64,000 bases of DNA from Brienomyrus brachyistius (GCF_023856365.1 NW_026042729.1:1-64000), one strand, 5' to 3'. Shown: positions 32,661 to 45,020, counted from the stretch's first letter. Numbers and translations are program-made. Notes: generated by a model from the letters alone, not told the origin.

Positions 32661-33785
32661 GTTTATTTCTGGGTATCTAATTAGCGGACACCATTAGGTC
32701 CCTTCAGGGCTCCACAGACAAACTCATTGACAAAATAGAATTGTCACAGAAAAATTCTTTGTCACATGCTCAGTCGACATGGACTGTGTGCTATTTACAT
32801 ATTTTGGCACAAACGAAATCTCATATGCATATCGATGTATCTTTCGCACAAGTGGACCTCCATCACTTTAAAGAGGGTAAACTCTGATCAGGAAATTTAC
32901 GACGTCAGAATAAACGGATTTTTTAACAGAAGTAACTGACATGCCCTAATAAGGAAATGCATACAATCAGAATACAATATCTGTGGTTTTTAACAGTGGT
33001 AACAATCTGATAATGAAAGGAATCAGATCAACATTTCTATAGCATGTAACAGAGCTTGCTCCCCCTCCAGAACTCATTGTTCCAGTAGTTATCTGAAATC
33101 ATCTGCAGGAGCTATTCTTTTATTTGTATATTAAGCATAATTATTCATGAATATTATTGATTATGTTTATTTGTTTAATGTTTTTATTTATTCGTATTTA
33201 TTGTTTATAATATAATGTTATATAGTATTGCAACACTTGAAACGAGAGGTACTTGCCTGCCTTAGTGATATTTACTATTGTCTAAGTGTATTCCCACCTG
33301 TAGGAGGCAGCAATGGTTGTTATTAAAGGTGCTGAGATTACGCGGCTCAGGGCTGAAGGTGCAAAGTGAAACAGTCATTGACCGTATTTGCCATGTGTGA
33401 TGGTGTCTGCATATCGGCCCCTTTTGCGCCAAACAAACCAGTTCAAAGTACTGTGTGTTAAAATATCATATGAATAAATCCTCTCAAGAACTAAACTCAA
33501 TATCGTATCCTCATCATTCAACGCGTCTGACTTTTGCACCTCTTACCACAAGGCAGTGGATTACATGGGGAAATTACAAACAAGGGAGAATTTAATCTGT
33601 TTTTCCTCTACATTGTCGTTATTCAGAATATTACAGGACTATGAACAAAAACGGACAATGTAAGAAAATAAAAAAATGTGTATGACAGGAAAGCTAGAGT
33701 ATTTTTGCAATGGTGAGCACTAGCTGGTTTATGTACTAGCTCACACTCAAGAAACAGCATAAAATGCTACTCATACACAGTTGGG
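32661..33785. other. AT-rich interval, nothing firm
   Basis: Possibly the 5' leader of the gag relic on the minus strand (TTTGGCGCAAAAGGGG near 33420 resembles a primer site only weakly). No other feature is supported. Confidence 0.3.
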
Positions 33786-33789
33786 GGGC

Positions 33790-34010
33790 AGGGGTCAGTC
33801 CTTGTGCCTGTAATGAGGTCACCCAGTTGAAACTAACCCAGCCTCAGCACGTCTGTGGGTCCTTGAGCAAGGCCCTTAACCCCCAGCTCCCTGGGCGCCC
33901 CAACAGGTAGCTGCACTTCGCGGACAACTTACTCCACAAAGAGTAAGTTGAGGGAGACATAAAAAACACAATTTCCCCACGGGGATTAATAAAGTCCATC
34001 CATCTATGGA
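33790..34010 (+). mobile_element. SINE-like interspersed repeat
   Basis: Second copy of the 17150-17390 family: GGTCCTTGAGCAAGGCCCTT, GCACTTCGCGGACAACTTAC, then ACGGGGATTAATAAAGTCC and a short TCCATC tail. Confidence 0.6.
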
Positions 34011-34465
34011 ATATTATTTAGCACTATATAACGCAGAATAATAAGAATTACGATTTTATAAAAGTATGCCAAATATCCATGATATAATCATTACAATGTA
34101 AACATTATAATGTAATCAACACAATGGAACCAACTGAGTATGTATTTGCACCTTTTGTTAGTCTGAGTTTCTGTTAGCTACTTTGTTAGTCCTGAATCTA
34201 TGAATATTCACATTTTTATCGCGTATATTTTATCACTATGTAAAAGGACAAATATATTATCAACCTTTAGTGAGACAATGTGTAAACGGACTGAAACTAC
34301 CAAGGTTTACTACTGAAGGAAGGGATTCACCTGAGTTCACCAAAAGTTCATGGCTGAGTATTTTTAAAAAACCAAGTGGAGCTGCTCGCAGCCACTATTA
34401 TGTTCAACCGAGAGGCCAAACGGTAAAAGAAATGACTGTCAAACTTATCACCTAGGGGTAAATAT

Positions 34466-34949
34466 AAATCTATACAAATATCACCTGCATGCACATTACT
34501 TCTTTTACAATAACCAACTCCTGATCCATACTGTTAGTCGTGAAAAAAATAACTATTGTGTACATAGAGGCCCTGTGTAAAAAGATAACTGCCAAGGAAA
34601 AGATCAAAAACATTTATTTCAAGGATTCAAAGTTTTTATGGTCATGTACAGTGTACAGTGCAGTTCTTATTTGATTAACTTGAATGTCTTCACAGACAAG
34701 ACGATTAAACAAATAAAGCAGCGCAACATTACAGTACTAACAACAAAACAAAGCTCACGAGTACTATTACAATATTCATATCATTTATTTAAATTTAATT
34801 TTACCAAGTAAATTAATTGAAAAGCAGTTACCGCTTACCTGCTTCTCGGGAGAAATAGCAGATATACAAACGTCATGTATGTAACTAAAATCTTAAGCCA
34901 ATAAGGGCAAAGTTGTGTCGTAATGGAGGCGGATCCAGCCTGTGCAGCC
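34466..34949 (+). repeat. Dispersed repeat, copy 1
   Basis: Matches 61984-62472 in the same orientation along its whole length with few changes. Landmarks are ACCAACTCCTGATCCATACT, GAGGCCCTGTGTAAAAAGAT and GGAGGCGGATCCAG. The copies end at the same point and then diverge. No coding frame is shared, so it is an unnamed non-coding element to me. Confidence 0.85.
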
Positions 34950-35903
34950 TGCTAAGAGGTGCTGCCTGATGTGTCTTGCTCTCGCGGAGTTTTGGTACCA
35001 TGTGACATGGTGACGTATGCAACGGGCGATAAAAAATATAACCATGATGCATTGCGTCAGGACCAGAATGCATTGCTTTAAGCTAGCGCTGTATGTGGGT
35101 GCATGAAGTGGGAAAGCACCCAATAATAACATAACATTTTTTTAAAAATGTTTTCTTCACCGGTGCAGTGAATTTAAATAAAGAGCTATGATGGTGCTGC
35201 AAATGGCTTTGGCATAGTAGTTAGTAGTAGCATTAGCCGCTGTGTGCGGCATTAGCTTTCTACAGTCCTTACAGATGGTTCGTGTTTTGTCTGTCCTCCC
35301 TTTCGCCATTTATATTTTCCGCCGGGCACCCGAAATGCTGACACACAAAAGATTCAAAAGTGTCTGGGGTATCTACTATAGTAATTTAGTCAGATGCCGA
35401 CATATTTACAGGCAGCTCATTTGCAGCGCATTCGTGAAAACGGCTTTTCGCTCCAACGAGAAATCTCGTCATGTTGTAATATCGCGAAGATCTCGTGACA
35501 CGCGTTTCACTCCCACTTCTTAGTAACAGTCATGATTTGATAAAGTGACAACCTGCGTAATAATTGGTAATACATAGAGTTTGCTATTGTTCAGGCTAGC
35601 AGACTGTTATGGCTTGAGGTTAATGGTGCCTGTTACTTGTGAATTTTCACATTTGCAGGGATCTTCTGCCTCGTGAACGTGAAACGGGTAATTATGCTAA
35701 AAGAAGAAAAAAGCAGAACTGCAATGTGTGTAAGGCTGGTGCTGATTTTTCAGTCTGAACACAGTAAAATTTATACAAATTACCTGTATTCAAACTTGTA
35801 TTCTTTATATAGTTTGGTTAATTACTATTTAAAAGTTTTATCTGCGCTCCATTGTATAACTTATATTGGAGACTTGTATGTACTTTTCGATTGGAAATGG
35901 TTA
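34950..35903. other. Interval without identified gene
   Basis: 35240-35520 has a short open frame with balanced composition, but it lacks recognisable motifs or splice context. Confidence 0.35.
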
Positions 35904-35911
35904 GCTGTATA

Positions 35912-36055
35912 CAGGGGCGCCGCTAAGGGGGGGAAAGTTGGGACAATTCTAAGGGCCCACGCCCTTTAGGGGCCCCCAGAGATCTGAATGGGTGTGATAG
36001 GGGGGCCCAACCTCATATTTTGTCATAGGGCCCAAAATTGCTAGCGGCGCCCCTG
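35912..36055. mobile_element. hAT-type MITE with perfect 8-bp TSD
   Basis: The termini CAGGGGCGCCGCTA and TAGCGGCGCCCCTG are exact inverted repeats. The flanks are the identical 8-mer GCTGTATA at 35904-35911 and 36056-36063. The 144-bp body is non-coding. Confidence 0.9.
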
Positions 36056-36063
36056 GCTGTATA

Positions 36064-37915
36064 TACTTTGAATATTTTTATGATTAATTTCTTTGTTTAT
36101 TTAATTTGGCAACAGATCTGCACTTTTAGCAGTATTGCTGTCAATTTTTGTGAAAGTTGTTACTAAATAAAACAAAAGAAGCAGACTTGTGTAAATCCTA
36201 TATTGGTCGTGTATTCTTCCTGTAGCGTAGTGACAGCTTTTTGTACGGAAGCCGTGAACGGCTGTGCTTGCAAATATATTTTCTTCTGAATAATTAGAAG
36301 GATAAGCATATTTTGTCGCCGCCGCGAGATAGTCATGCCATACACAGCTCTGCTCGTTTTTGTACTGTAACCGTGTTACTTAATTTGCGAATCCATGAAT
36401 TTAACGTTGACATTAAGTCAACATTGACATTGACAACGTTGACATTAAGTGTTGCACCTATCTAGTGTTTTACCGTGAAGGGCATGTTATATCTTGTCTC
36501 TAAGTCGCACTATGGTCCAGGGGAATGCTATGTCATATTAGAACATGTGTCGATGATGTGGCAATATAAATATTTTAGAATACTGTCAGTTTTAGTTTCA
36601 GAAATCCATCATTTGAGAAAAAAGGCCAGTCACGACAAATATATATGGAATATAACAACAGAGGTTAGCTGTATTTGTTTAAGTGTAAAGATGCACATAG
36701 AAACATGCATGAGCTCATCTGAGAATAAACTGAATGCAATGAAGATTTGTGACTCCTGCTGGAAAATGCGAATAGTGGCAGGGTCTTCAAGCAGTACATT
36801 TGTCTGAGAGTCAGTTAATATTAGGAAAGGCACCGTTTTTTTTTTCAATGGCGCTAATTATCAAGAAGGAAATGGAGTACCCCAGTACCTGGTTTACGGG
36901 CACTGGAAGCTCCAGTATCAGTCAGACTTTCATGTAAGTATATGTGTGTTTAATGACTTGTGCATGTTTCATCTTTACCAGGGGCAGAGGGGAAACTCAA
37001 TAAATAGCCTTCTCTCACACTTCCAGGCCTGCAGAACTGAGCATGTCCCCTGGTTTTGTGCATATGTCTGTAGGCTTTGAGTTTTTCCTATGGGGGCTTC
37101 AATTTCCTCCCAGAGTACAAATACGTGCAGATCAGTTGCATTGGGGAGTCCATACTGTGATGCTGAGTGGGTGTAGGAGGAGATTGAGAGATGAAACTCC
37201 GGATGATTTACTCCCTCGGCTAACTAACCAGAACAGGATCGTACCAATACCAAAATGATAAGTTTATAAATGTTTTTCACTACCCTGATTCATTCAGTTA
37301 TTTCTGTTTGTTAATTCCATCCCCCAAGCAAATACATAAATAAACAAACAAATATTCAGGGGGAATGTGTCATAGGTGATAGAATCAGTGGATGAATCTA
37401 AAGAAAAAAAGTAATGATTTCTTTCTCTCCAAAACACAATGCACAAAACTCTTAAGTTAGGTAAGACATTGAAATTTTATGACAGTAGCATGATGCAGAG
37501 GAACAACAGAAGGAAAAATCTAACTAAACCTGAGTCAACTAGGACTAATTACACTAAATTAAGTGGAACACACAAAATACCTAAAACAACTTAATAAACA
37601 AGCAAGAAATATTACATTTGATTAACTATACTGATGCCTGAGGGAAGTTCTTGTGCATAATGCAGCAAGTATATACAGCTGCAGAGACACTACACATAGT
37701 GCAAATAAATTAAAAAGTATACAGTACACACACTGATTCCTGAAAAATCTAAATACCATGGAATACTAATGAAATACTGATGATGATGATAATAATAGAA
37801 ATAATAATGAATTAGTTTAGGGTATTATGCAATTGACATGTACAATTAAAAAAGAAATTGCACCAGACATTTCCTGTGGCAAAGAAGGGTTGCTTTGTGC
37901 CACATTACTCAAGTC
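36064..37915. other. AT-rich interval without identified gene
   Basis: The stretch 36850-37250 has moderate GC and a short open frame, without motif or splice-site support. Nothing else was seen. Confidence 0.35.
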
Positions 37916-37916
37916 A

Positions 37917-38115
37917 ATTCACTTTATTTTGTATAGTACATTTTCATAGCCTTACATTGTCTCAAAGCACTTTACTTTGTCCCTGCCCAATTGTCCCAGT
38001 GAGCAAGATCTAGCCTGAAAAATTAGAAAGCGACATTGGCAAGGATAAACTCAGTCATAGTAAGAAACCTTTGGAGGAACCAGAGTGAAAGGGGGAGCCC
38101 ATCCTCCACAGGTCA
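37917..38115 (-). mobile_element. LINE L2-like 3' UTR fragment
   Basis: On the minus strand it ends AAAATAAAGTGAATTGA, preceded by AAAGTGCTTTGAGACAATGT, the L2-like tail wording. The GGGGGAGCCCATCCTCC block recurs at 48058-48078. Confidence 0.55.
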
Positions 38116-38204
38116 GAAGTCACGTTAACAAAGTCCTGATTTATATGGTTTATATGGTTCAATTAGTTAAGTCCGGATGTAAATACAGAATAACTGGCAG
38201 CAGG

Positions 38205-38310
38205 GCACACAGGAAAGACGTAAACAGGCAGGAGGGCAGGCAGGAGGGTGGCACAGGCAGGACGTAATGGGCAGGAGGGCGGGCAGGCAGGGCAGCACAG
38301 GCAGCCAGAA
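38205..38310. repeat. GGCAGGAGGGC minisatellite
   Basis: Irregular G-rich repeats of GGCAGGAGGGC and CAGGCAGG units. Confidence 0.8.
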
Positions 38311-38498
38311 CTGTTTTGCCACTGCAGTTTGTTTTACAATTTCATCTGCATTTGTTCCCCCAAGGTATAACAGCAGCTAATTTATGAACATGCTGCTTTT
38401 CAGAAAAGAAGTTTAATTTCCAGGAGCATGACCAGTGCATACATTTAGTGTTGATGGTTCTTTGTAAAATGGATGTTCTGTACTTTTATTGATCTGTC

Positions 38499-38551
38499 CA
38501 TCCATCCATCCATCCATCCATCCATCCATCCATCCATCCATTCATCCATTT
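38499..38551. repeat. (TCCA)n microsatellite
   Basis: About eleven TCCA units followed by TTCATCCATTTTC. It resembles a SINE tail, but the SINE body does not follow. Confidence 0.9.
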
Positions 38552-38636
38552 TCTAACTACTTCTGATGAAGTTCCGGGTTATGAGGTATCCTGAAGCCCA
38601 GGCAATATGGGACAAACACACACATGCACACACATA

Positions 38637-38900
38637 GGGTATACCTATCCTTATGGGGCCCGCTCATTGACTTCTATTGGATAAATGCTAACGCTAACTA
38701 TGACAATCTTAACCCCCACCCTGCCCTAACCATAACCATAAGTAACCAAGCAAAATAAAAGAGGTTTTGCATTTTTAGTTTTTCCACAGCAGTCACAGAT
38801 TTTTATAAAATAGAGTTTTCCTGGTTTTCAGTTTCGTGGTCCCCATAAGGGAAAAAAAAAACAGGTATTTATCACGCTATGGGGTAGGATAGGTATACCC
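38637..38900. mobile_element. MITE with 14-bp perfect inverted termini
   Basis: GGGTATACCTATCC at 38637-38650 is the exact reverse complement of GGATAGGTATACCC at 38887-38900. The interior contains AACCCTAACC-like text and an A run and is non-coding. Confidence 0.75.
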
Positions 38901-39292
38901 GCTCGCACACACACACACAGACATGCACACAAATGGATAGATCACCACAGTTACTATGGATGTCGATCCTGCAATAATGAGACAGAACTATCATACTTAA
39001 CAGGATCATATCCCTAGTTCTACATATGCATAATTATATTTAAAAAAGATCCCACGCACCTAGCACATGAGATGTTTGAACTTCTGCCCTCTGGTAAACG
39101 TTACCGCAGTATGCATTGCAGAACAACCAGATTTAATAAGAGCTTCTAACCCCAAAGCCATCAGAATACTAAATGCTAATGAACATACGTTTATGTGAAA
39201 CCCTACTCTCTCTTACTCTCTGTGCACTTTATTACCACAACTGGTATTAAGTTTACTTTTTATTTATACAGTATAGTGCAATAATATAATCA

Positions 39293-39436
39293 CGATTTGT
39301 GTGTGAGTGTGCCCTGTGATGGGCTGCCCCCCATCCTGGATTGTTCCCTGCCTCGTGCCCATTCCACATTCCGGGATAGGTTCCGGACCACCCGCGACCC
39401 AGTAGGATAAGCAGTTTGGAAAATGGATGGATGGAT
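39293..39436 (+). mobile_element. SINE tail fragment
   Basis: Starts GTGTGTGAGTGTGCCCTGTG and ends in a GGAT repeat with the CAGTAGGATAAGCAGTTTGG block. The head is missing. Confidence 0.75.
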
Positions 39437-39530
39437 ATAACTAACATAAGACAGACATTACACCTAACAAACAATAAACACGAAATAAAGGAGTGGATAC
39501 AAAAAAAATGTAATGCAATGACCAGATTTA
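39437..39530 (+). repeat. Dispersed repeat shared with 43318-43415
   Basis: ATAACTAACATAAGACAGAC through CAATGACCAGATTTAA is nearly identical to 43318-43420. The copies differ by a short indel. Confidence 0.85.
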
Positions 39531-39655
39531 ACACCTGGATTATGTCCCCCCTTAGTCTCCTTTGCTCGAGGCTAAACAGATTCAGCTCAGCTAACCTCTC
39601 CTCATTAAACATTCCTCTAAGACCAGGAATCATTCTCCCAGCCAAGCAAGCCTGA
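39531..39655 (-). mobile_element. CR1 LINE short fragment
   Basis: The minus strand reads RMIPGLRGMFNEERLAELNL, then FSLEQRRLRGD, identical in wording to the CR1 copy at 44452-45020. It is fused directly to the repeat at 39437-39530. Confidence 0.8.
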
Positions 39656-40385
39656 GTCCGGCTTCCACTCCCCCGATCCCCAGCAATGTTAACTTGGAAG
39701 GGCGTATTCTGTATGCACAACTGAGACAACCCAGGTGGAGCTTATCGGCTGGCAAAATTGCCTTCAGGTATCACCCACCCTAGTGAGAGTCCAAGCTAGG
39801 GCCGTTCTCAGAACTCACCCTAAACGAAGTCCTGCTCAAAAGTTGTAATGACGCGCCTGAGGTACCTGTCAGCCTTGCCCGTAATGAGTCAGTGGGTGTA
39901 GCCGGGCTGACACGCTTTTGGGCATCCAATTGCTGAGAACTCCCCTTCGGTTCTGACAAACTGTACGATCACAAGCAGTGACAGCAGAGCCACAGACAAG
40001 CTCAACCAACAGAGAGCGAATGGTAAGCACCCAGCACCCGAAGGGCTCAACTGATCACATCCAAACGACTTCCTGATGGGATTGTGTACGTAACTGGTTT
40101 ACTGTTGTTAATAGTGGTTGAACTTCTATGCAAGTCCCCTTGTTGGGGGAGATGGAATGAATGAAAGCATAAGGTGAAATAAAACCTAAAATAAATCAAA
40201 AAGGTTAAACGGGAATCAAACCAAATGAATTGTGTTTCTTATTCAATTGTAAACATCAATTAGTTATGCAACAATAACCTAATTGGATGTTAATGTATTG
40301 TGATCAAACTGATTTAGTCTGTGAAGTTGATTCCTGCTTTCAGGCAAGAACCTGTGTGTCCAATTATGCGTGTTGTATCACCGCA
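39656..40385. other. Interval without identified gene
   Basis: No supported feature between the CR1 fragment and the satellite. Confidence 0.4.
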
Positions 40386-40387
40386 GT

Positions 40388-42236
40388 TGACCACCAGAGA
40401 CCCAACTCAGATGTTGTTAACCTACTATGGCGGACCACTAGAGGTGCAATTTCAATGGAGTGGCACTGCTATGGCTTGCCACTAGAAGCGCAATTTCAAA
40501 ATTGAGTGGTAGTTCTATGCCTGACCACTAGAAGCGCAATTTCGAAATGGAGTGGTAGTTCTATGCCTGACCACCGGGGGCGCAATATCGAAATGGAGTT
40601 GTAGTTCTATGCCTGACCACTGGAGGCGCGATTTTGAAATGGAGTGGTAGTTCTATGCCTGACCACTGGAGGCGCAATTTCGAACTGGAGTGGTAGTTCT
40701 ATGCCTGACCACCGGGGGCGCAATATCGAAATGGAGTGGTACTTCTATGCCTGACCACCGGGGGCGCAATATCGAAATGGAGTGGTAGTTCTATGCCTGA
40801 CCACCGGGGGCGCAATTTCGAAATGGAGTGGTAGTTCTATGCCTGACCACTAGAGGCACGATTTCGAAATGGAATAGTAGTTCTATGCCTGACCACTAGA
40901 GGCGCGATTTCGAAATGGAGTAGTAGTTCTATGGCTTGTCACTAGAAGCGCAATTTCAAAATTGAGTGGTAGTTCTATGCCTGACCACTAGAAGCGCAAT
41001 TTCGAAATGGAGTGGTAGTTCTATGCCTGACCACCGGGGGCGCAATATCGAAATGGAGTGGTAGTTCTATGCCTGACCACTAGAGGCGCGATTTCGAAAT
41101 GGAGTAGTACTTCTATGGCTTGCCACTAGAAGCGCAATTTCAAAATTGAGTGGTAGTTCTATGCCTGACCACTAGAAGCCCAATTTCGAAATGGAGTGGT
41201 AGTTCTATGCCTGACCACCGGGGGCGCAATATCGAAATGGAGTGGTAGTTCTATGCCTGACCACTAGAGGCGCGATTTCGAAATGGAGTGGTAGTTCTAT
41301 GCCTGACCACTAGAGGCGCAATTTCGAACTGGAGTGGTAGTTCTATGCCTGACCACCGGGGGCGCAATATCGAAATGGAGTGGTAGTTCTATGCCTGACC
41401 ACCGGGGGCGCAATATCAAAATGGAGTGGTAGTTCTATGCCTGGCCACTAGAGGCGCAATATCGAAATTGAGTGGTAGTTCTATGCCGGGCCACTAGAGG
41501 CGCAATTTCGAAATGGAGTGGTAGTTCTATGCCTGACCACTAGAGGCACGATTTCGAAATGGAATAGTAGTTCTATGCCTGACCACTAGAGGCGCGATTT
41601 CGAAATGGAGTAGTAGTTCTATGGCTTGTCACTAGAAGCGCAATTTCAAAATTGAGTGGTAGTTCTATGCCTGACCACTAGAAGCGCAATTTCGAAATGA
41701 AGTGGTAGTTCTATGCCTGACCACCGGGGGCGCAATATCGAAATGGAGTGGTAGTTCTATGCCTGACCACTAGAGGCGCGATTTCGAAATGGAGTAGTAC
41801 TTCTATGGCTTGCCACTAGAAGCGCAATTTCAAAATTGAGTGGTAGTTCTATGCCTGACCACTAGAAGCCCAATTTCGAAATGGAGTGGTAGTTCTATGC
41901 CTGACCACCGGGGGCGCAATATCGAAATGGAGTGGTAGTTCTATGCCTGACCACTAGAAGCGCGATTTCGAAATGGAGTGGTAGTTCTATGCCTGACCAC
42001 TAGAGGCGCAATTTCGAACTGGAGTGGTAGTTCTATGCCTGACCACCGGGGGCGCAATATCGAAATGGAGTGGTAGTTCTATGCCTGACCACCGGGGGCG
42101 CAATATCAAAATGGAGTGGTAGTTCTATGCCTGGCCACTAGAGGCGCAATATCGAAATTGAGTGGTAGTTCTATGCCTGGCCACTAGAGGCGCAATTTCG
42201 AAATGGAGTGGTAGTTCTATGCCTGACCACTAGAGG
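40388..42236. repeat. 46-bp satellite in two 690-bp higher-order repeats
   Basis: About 39 tandem units of 46 bp, each with GTAGTTCTATGCCTGACCAC followed by a variable centre (CGGGGGCGC, TAGAGGCGC or TAGAAGCGC) and CGAAATGGAGTG. Monomer starts at 40511, 40557 and 40603 show the exact period. The blocks 40831-41520 and 41521-42210 are near-identical (15 monomers, offset 690 bp) with only scattered substitutions. The first units (40388-40510) are more diverged. A period not divisible by three rules out a coding repeat. Confidence 0.95.
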
Positions 42237-42239
42237 TAA

Positions 42240-44300
42240 CCAAAGATATAGCTAGGCGGTTGCCGACGCTAGATGAGTGACACACACATTTAATGCATGC
42301 GCATGCTGCTTGTGGCCTTCTTCTGTGCCTTGCACAGTATAAAACCCCTTAAAACAATTACTGAAGCGAGACGGCGCACGCGTTACGGCGACAGATTTAA
42401 ATTGTGAGTGCACTATATCTCGTCGCAAATGGTGCTTAACCACGGCGGGTCTCAAGCACAGGAGACTCCCAATTTCTAAATGACACACACTTGGCTCACA
42501 GCGCAAAGTTGTGTTAAACTTGCTTTGTCTAAAGCAGGCACACACATACGAGTATGATCCTGATAGGTAACTAAGCTATCGGTCTTATGTCCAAGCGCAA
42601 CATAATTTAGGTTAGAACCTCATAACAAGTATTCCCGTTCGCTAATAGAGAGATCTCTCCCAGGATATATAGAAACGGAGACACTCGTCCGAATTGAACC
42701 TGGAAACAAAGCGCTACATCTGAGAATCTCGTCAGACATAGGGTTAAAGTTTACTGCAGTTTAATACGAAAGAACTACAATGAAATCACCGAAAATAAAA
42801 CAAAATAATATAACTACTAATAATAGAAATAAAAATAACTATAATAAGCCCATATGATCCCGCTTAAATGCCTTCAGATTGCCATGAGTGCGACTTTTGC
42901 AACCAGTTGACAGTAGCGCTTCTTCACTGCACGTTCGGTCATAAAAAGTTTAAATTGTGTGCTCAGAATAAGTTTAAACCTTGTGCCTTGTGATTATTAA
43001 CCAATTTTTATGCTGAATGGTCGGCTCAAACTCAATTGCGAAACACCGTGAGTCTGTTAATGTGTGACTTAAATGGAACTCATTAATAACCAGTATCACG
43101 TAATAACCTGGGTTAGAATAGAAGGCTTGTCCAACGAGCTGCGTCACCAGGTAATGTAAACGATCGGTAGCGAAGCTCCCCTCACGGCCAATGAGAGAGA
43201 GTCTCGCGATATTTCAGGCGAATTTGAGGTTTCAGAGCGTAGATCGCACAGGCAGGGATTCTTGTGAGCACTCAATGAACGGAGGCTGAAGTTGTGTAAA
43301 AGACATGCATTTATTCCTATAACTAACATAAGACAGACATTACACCTAACAAACAATAAACACGAAATAACGGAGTGGACACAAACAATGTAATCATGAA
43401 AATGCAATGACCAGATTTAAAATGAGTAACCTTAAAAGGGAAAATACTGTTCTGCAAAGCAAGCAATTTGTGGAAATACTGTCCTAAAGTAATATAGCAG
43501 GTGAATAGGAGTTTAGGTTGTTATAAATGAAAGGAAGTTTGTTTACTTGGTTGCAGAGTGGGGGGGGGGGGGTCTTGGCAGTTGGTTGCGGAGGCTGATG
43601 AGCTGATGGGTGATGGCACTCAGGGAGGCGCGGTGTTTGCAGCGGTTGTTGGAGTGGAGCCCCTCTGATTCCCTCTCCTGGTGAAGCTTGGGCTTGGTTG
43701 CAGTTCTCTGTCCAGCTGGGTCTTCACTGATAGGCTTCAGGAGGGCTTCTTGTGGGCTTCTCTTCTCTTGGGCTGATGTTCTCTGCCTCTCTTCGTGCTG
43801 ATGGTCTTTTGTTTTCTCCTCCCTTCTGTTTCTCTCCTCTCCTGGCTTTGTTCTGAGGTGCCAGGTTTTATAGTGTAAAGTTCGTGAATAGGAGTGACCA
43901 GGAATTCGACTCCTGGACCAATGGCTGACCATCCATTTGGCGGGCTTTCGGAAGGGGGTCTGTATCAGTCCTTTTGAGATTTATGACCAGAGTGATTTCC
44001 CTTGTATTGATGATTTTCGTTAGGCTGGTGTAACTTTTGATATATTCACTTTCGTGGTAACCACTGACCAGATTTGGAAACTGGAGTGATTTTCCATCGG
44101 TTTGATACCAAACATGCCATAGCAGCCTAGCGGTTCACACCTCATACCATCTGTAATGATTAATTAATGATTACTTATATTATGTGTTATGTTATATTAC
44201 TCACACCTTATTTTATGCCTCACAATCTATATAATTGTAAATATACTGTGTAGCTGCTGGCGCGTTCCAAACTAAATCTCATTGTACTTACAATGTCAAT
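42240..44300. other. Post-satellite interval with promoter-like boxes
   Basis: A TATAAAAC box lies on the + strand near 42338. A TATAAAAC box on the minus strand lies near 43868, upstream of a K/E/R-rich open frame (43543-43932). Neither is linked to a recognisable gene. 43318-43415 repeats 39437-39530. I cannot identify an element family with confidence. Confidence 0.3.
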
Positions 44301-44451
44301 AAAAACATCCATCCATCCATCTAGGCAGGCCAGTGTCGCCTCCATCCTTCCTGAAGTCAGTGATTCCTTTGTCTTTGTGCTGTTTAGTGCCAAATTGTTT
44401 GCTGAACTCCAACCTATCAGTTTCTGGACCTCATCTCTGTAAGCTGACTCA

Positions 44452-45020
44452 TAAGAACCAAAGAGATTTACAAATGAGAGGAGGCCATTCGGCCCATCAA
44501 GCTCCTTTGAGGAGAACTTAGCTAATAGCTCAAAAATCTTATCTAGCTCTGATTTAAAAGAACCCAGGGTTTTAGCTTGTGTTACAATAACAGGAAGACT
44601 ATTCCATACTCTAACTACACGCTGTGTACAGAAATGCTTCATCAAATTCGTTTTAAAATGTTCTCCAGCTAATTTCCACTTATGGCCACGAGTTCTGGTA
44701 TTTAAACTAACATTGAAATAGCCATTTGGCTGAACAGCATCCAGACCTGTTAGAATCTTAAACACCTGGATTATGTCCCCCCTTAGTCTCCTTTGCTCGA
44801 GGCTAAACAGATTCAGCTCAGCTAACCTCTCCTCATTAGACATTCCTCTAAGACCAGGAATCATTCTCGTTGCCCTACGTTGCACCTTTTCCAAGGCAGC
44901 AATGTCCTTCTTAAGGTATGGTAACCAAACCCGCACACAATATTCTAGGTGGGGTCTTACCAAGGAATTATATTATCGTAGCATCACTTGCCTTGTCTTA
45001 AACTCCACACACCTAGAGAT
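44452..45020 (-). mobile_element. CR1-type LINE, RT C-terminus and 3' end
   Basis: The minus strand reads LEYCVRVWLPYLKKDIAALE, RATRMIPGLRGMSNEERLAE, LDAVQPNGYF and FCTQRVVRVWNSLP. The 3' end is at 44452-44500 (GGCCGAATGGCCTCCTC). This is the least damaged stretch of the family in the window, but it is truncated upstream of the FADD box. Confidence 0.85.

Noticed and set aside
33400..33440. Primer-site-like TTTGGCGC on the minus strand upstream of the gag relic
   Set aside because: Only about six bases fit a tRNA 3' end and no LTR boundary could be placed.
40287..42236. Possible CRISPR-like array
   Set aside because: The repeat has a constant 46-bp period with no unique spacers, in a vertebrate genome; it is a satellite.
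43543..43932. K/E/R-rich minus-strand frame with an upstream TATAAAAC
   Set aside because: Low-complexity composition, no domain, no splice site at its end; insufficient to call a gene.
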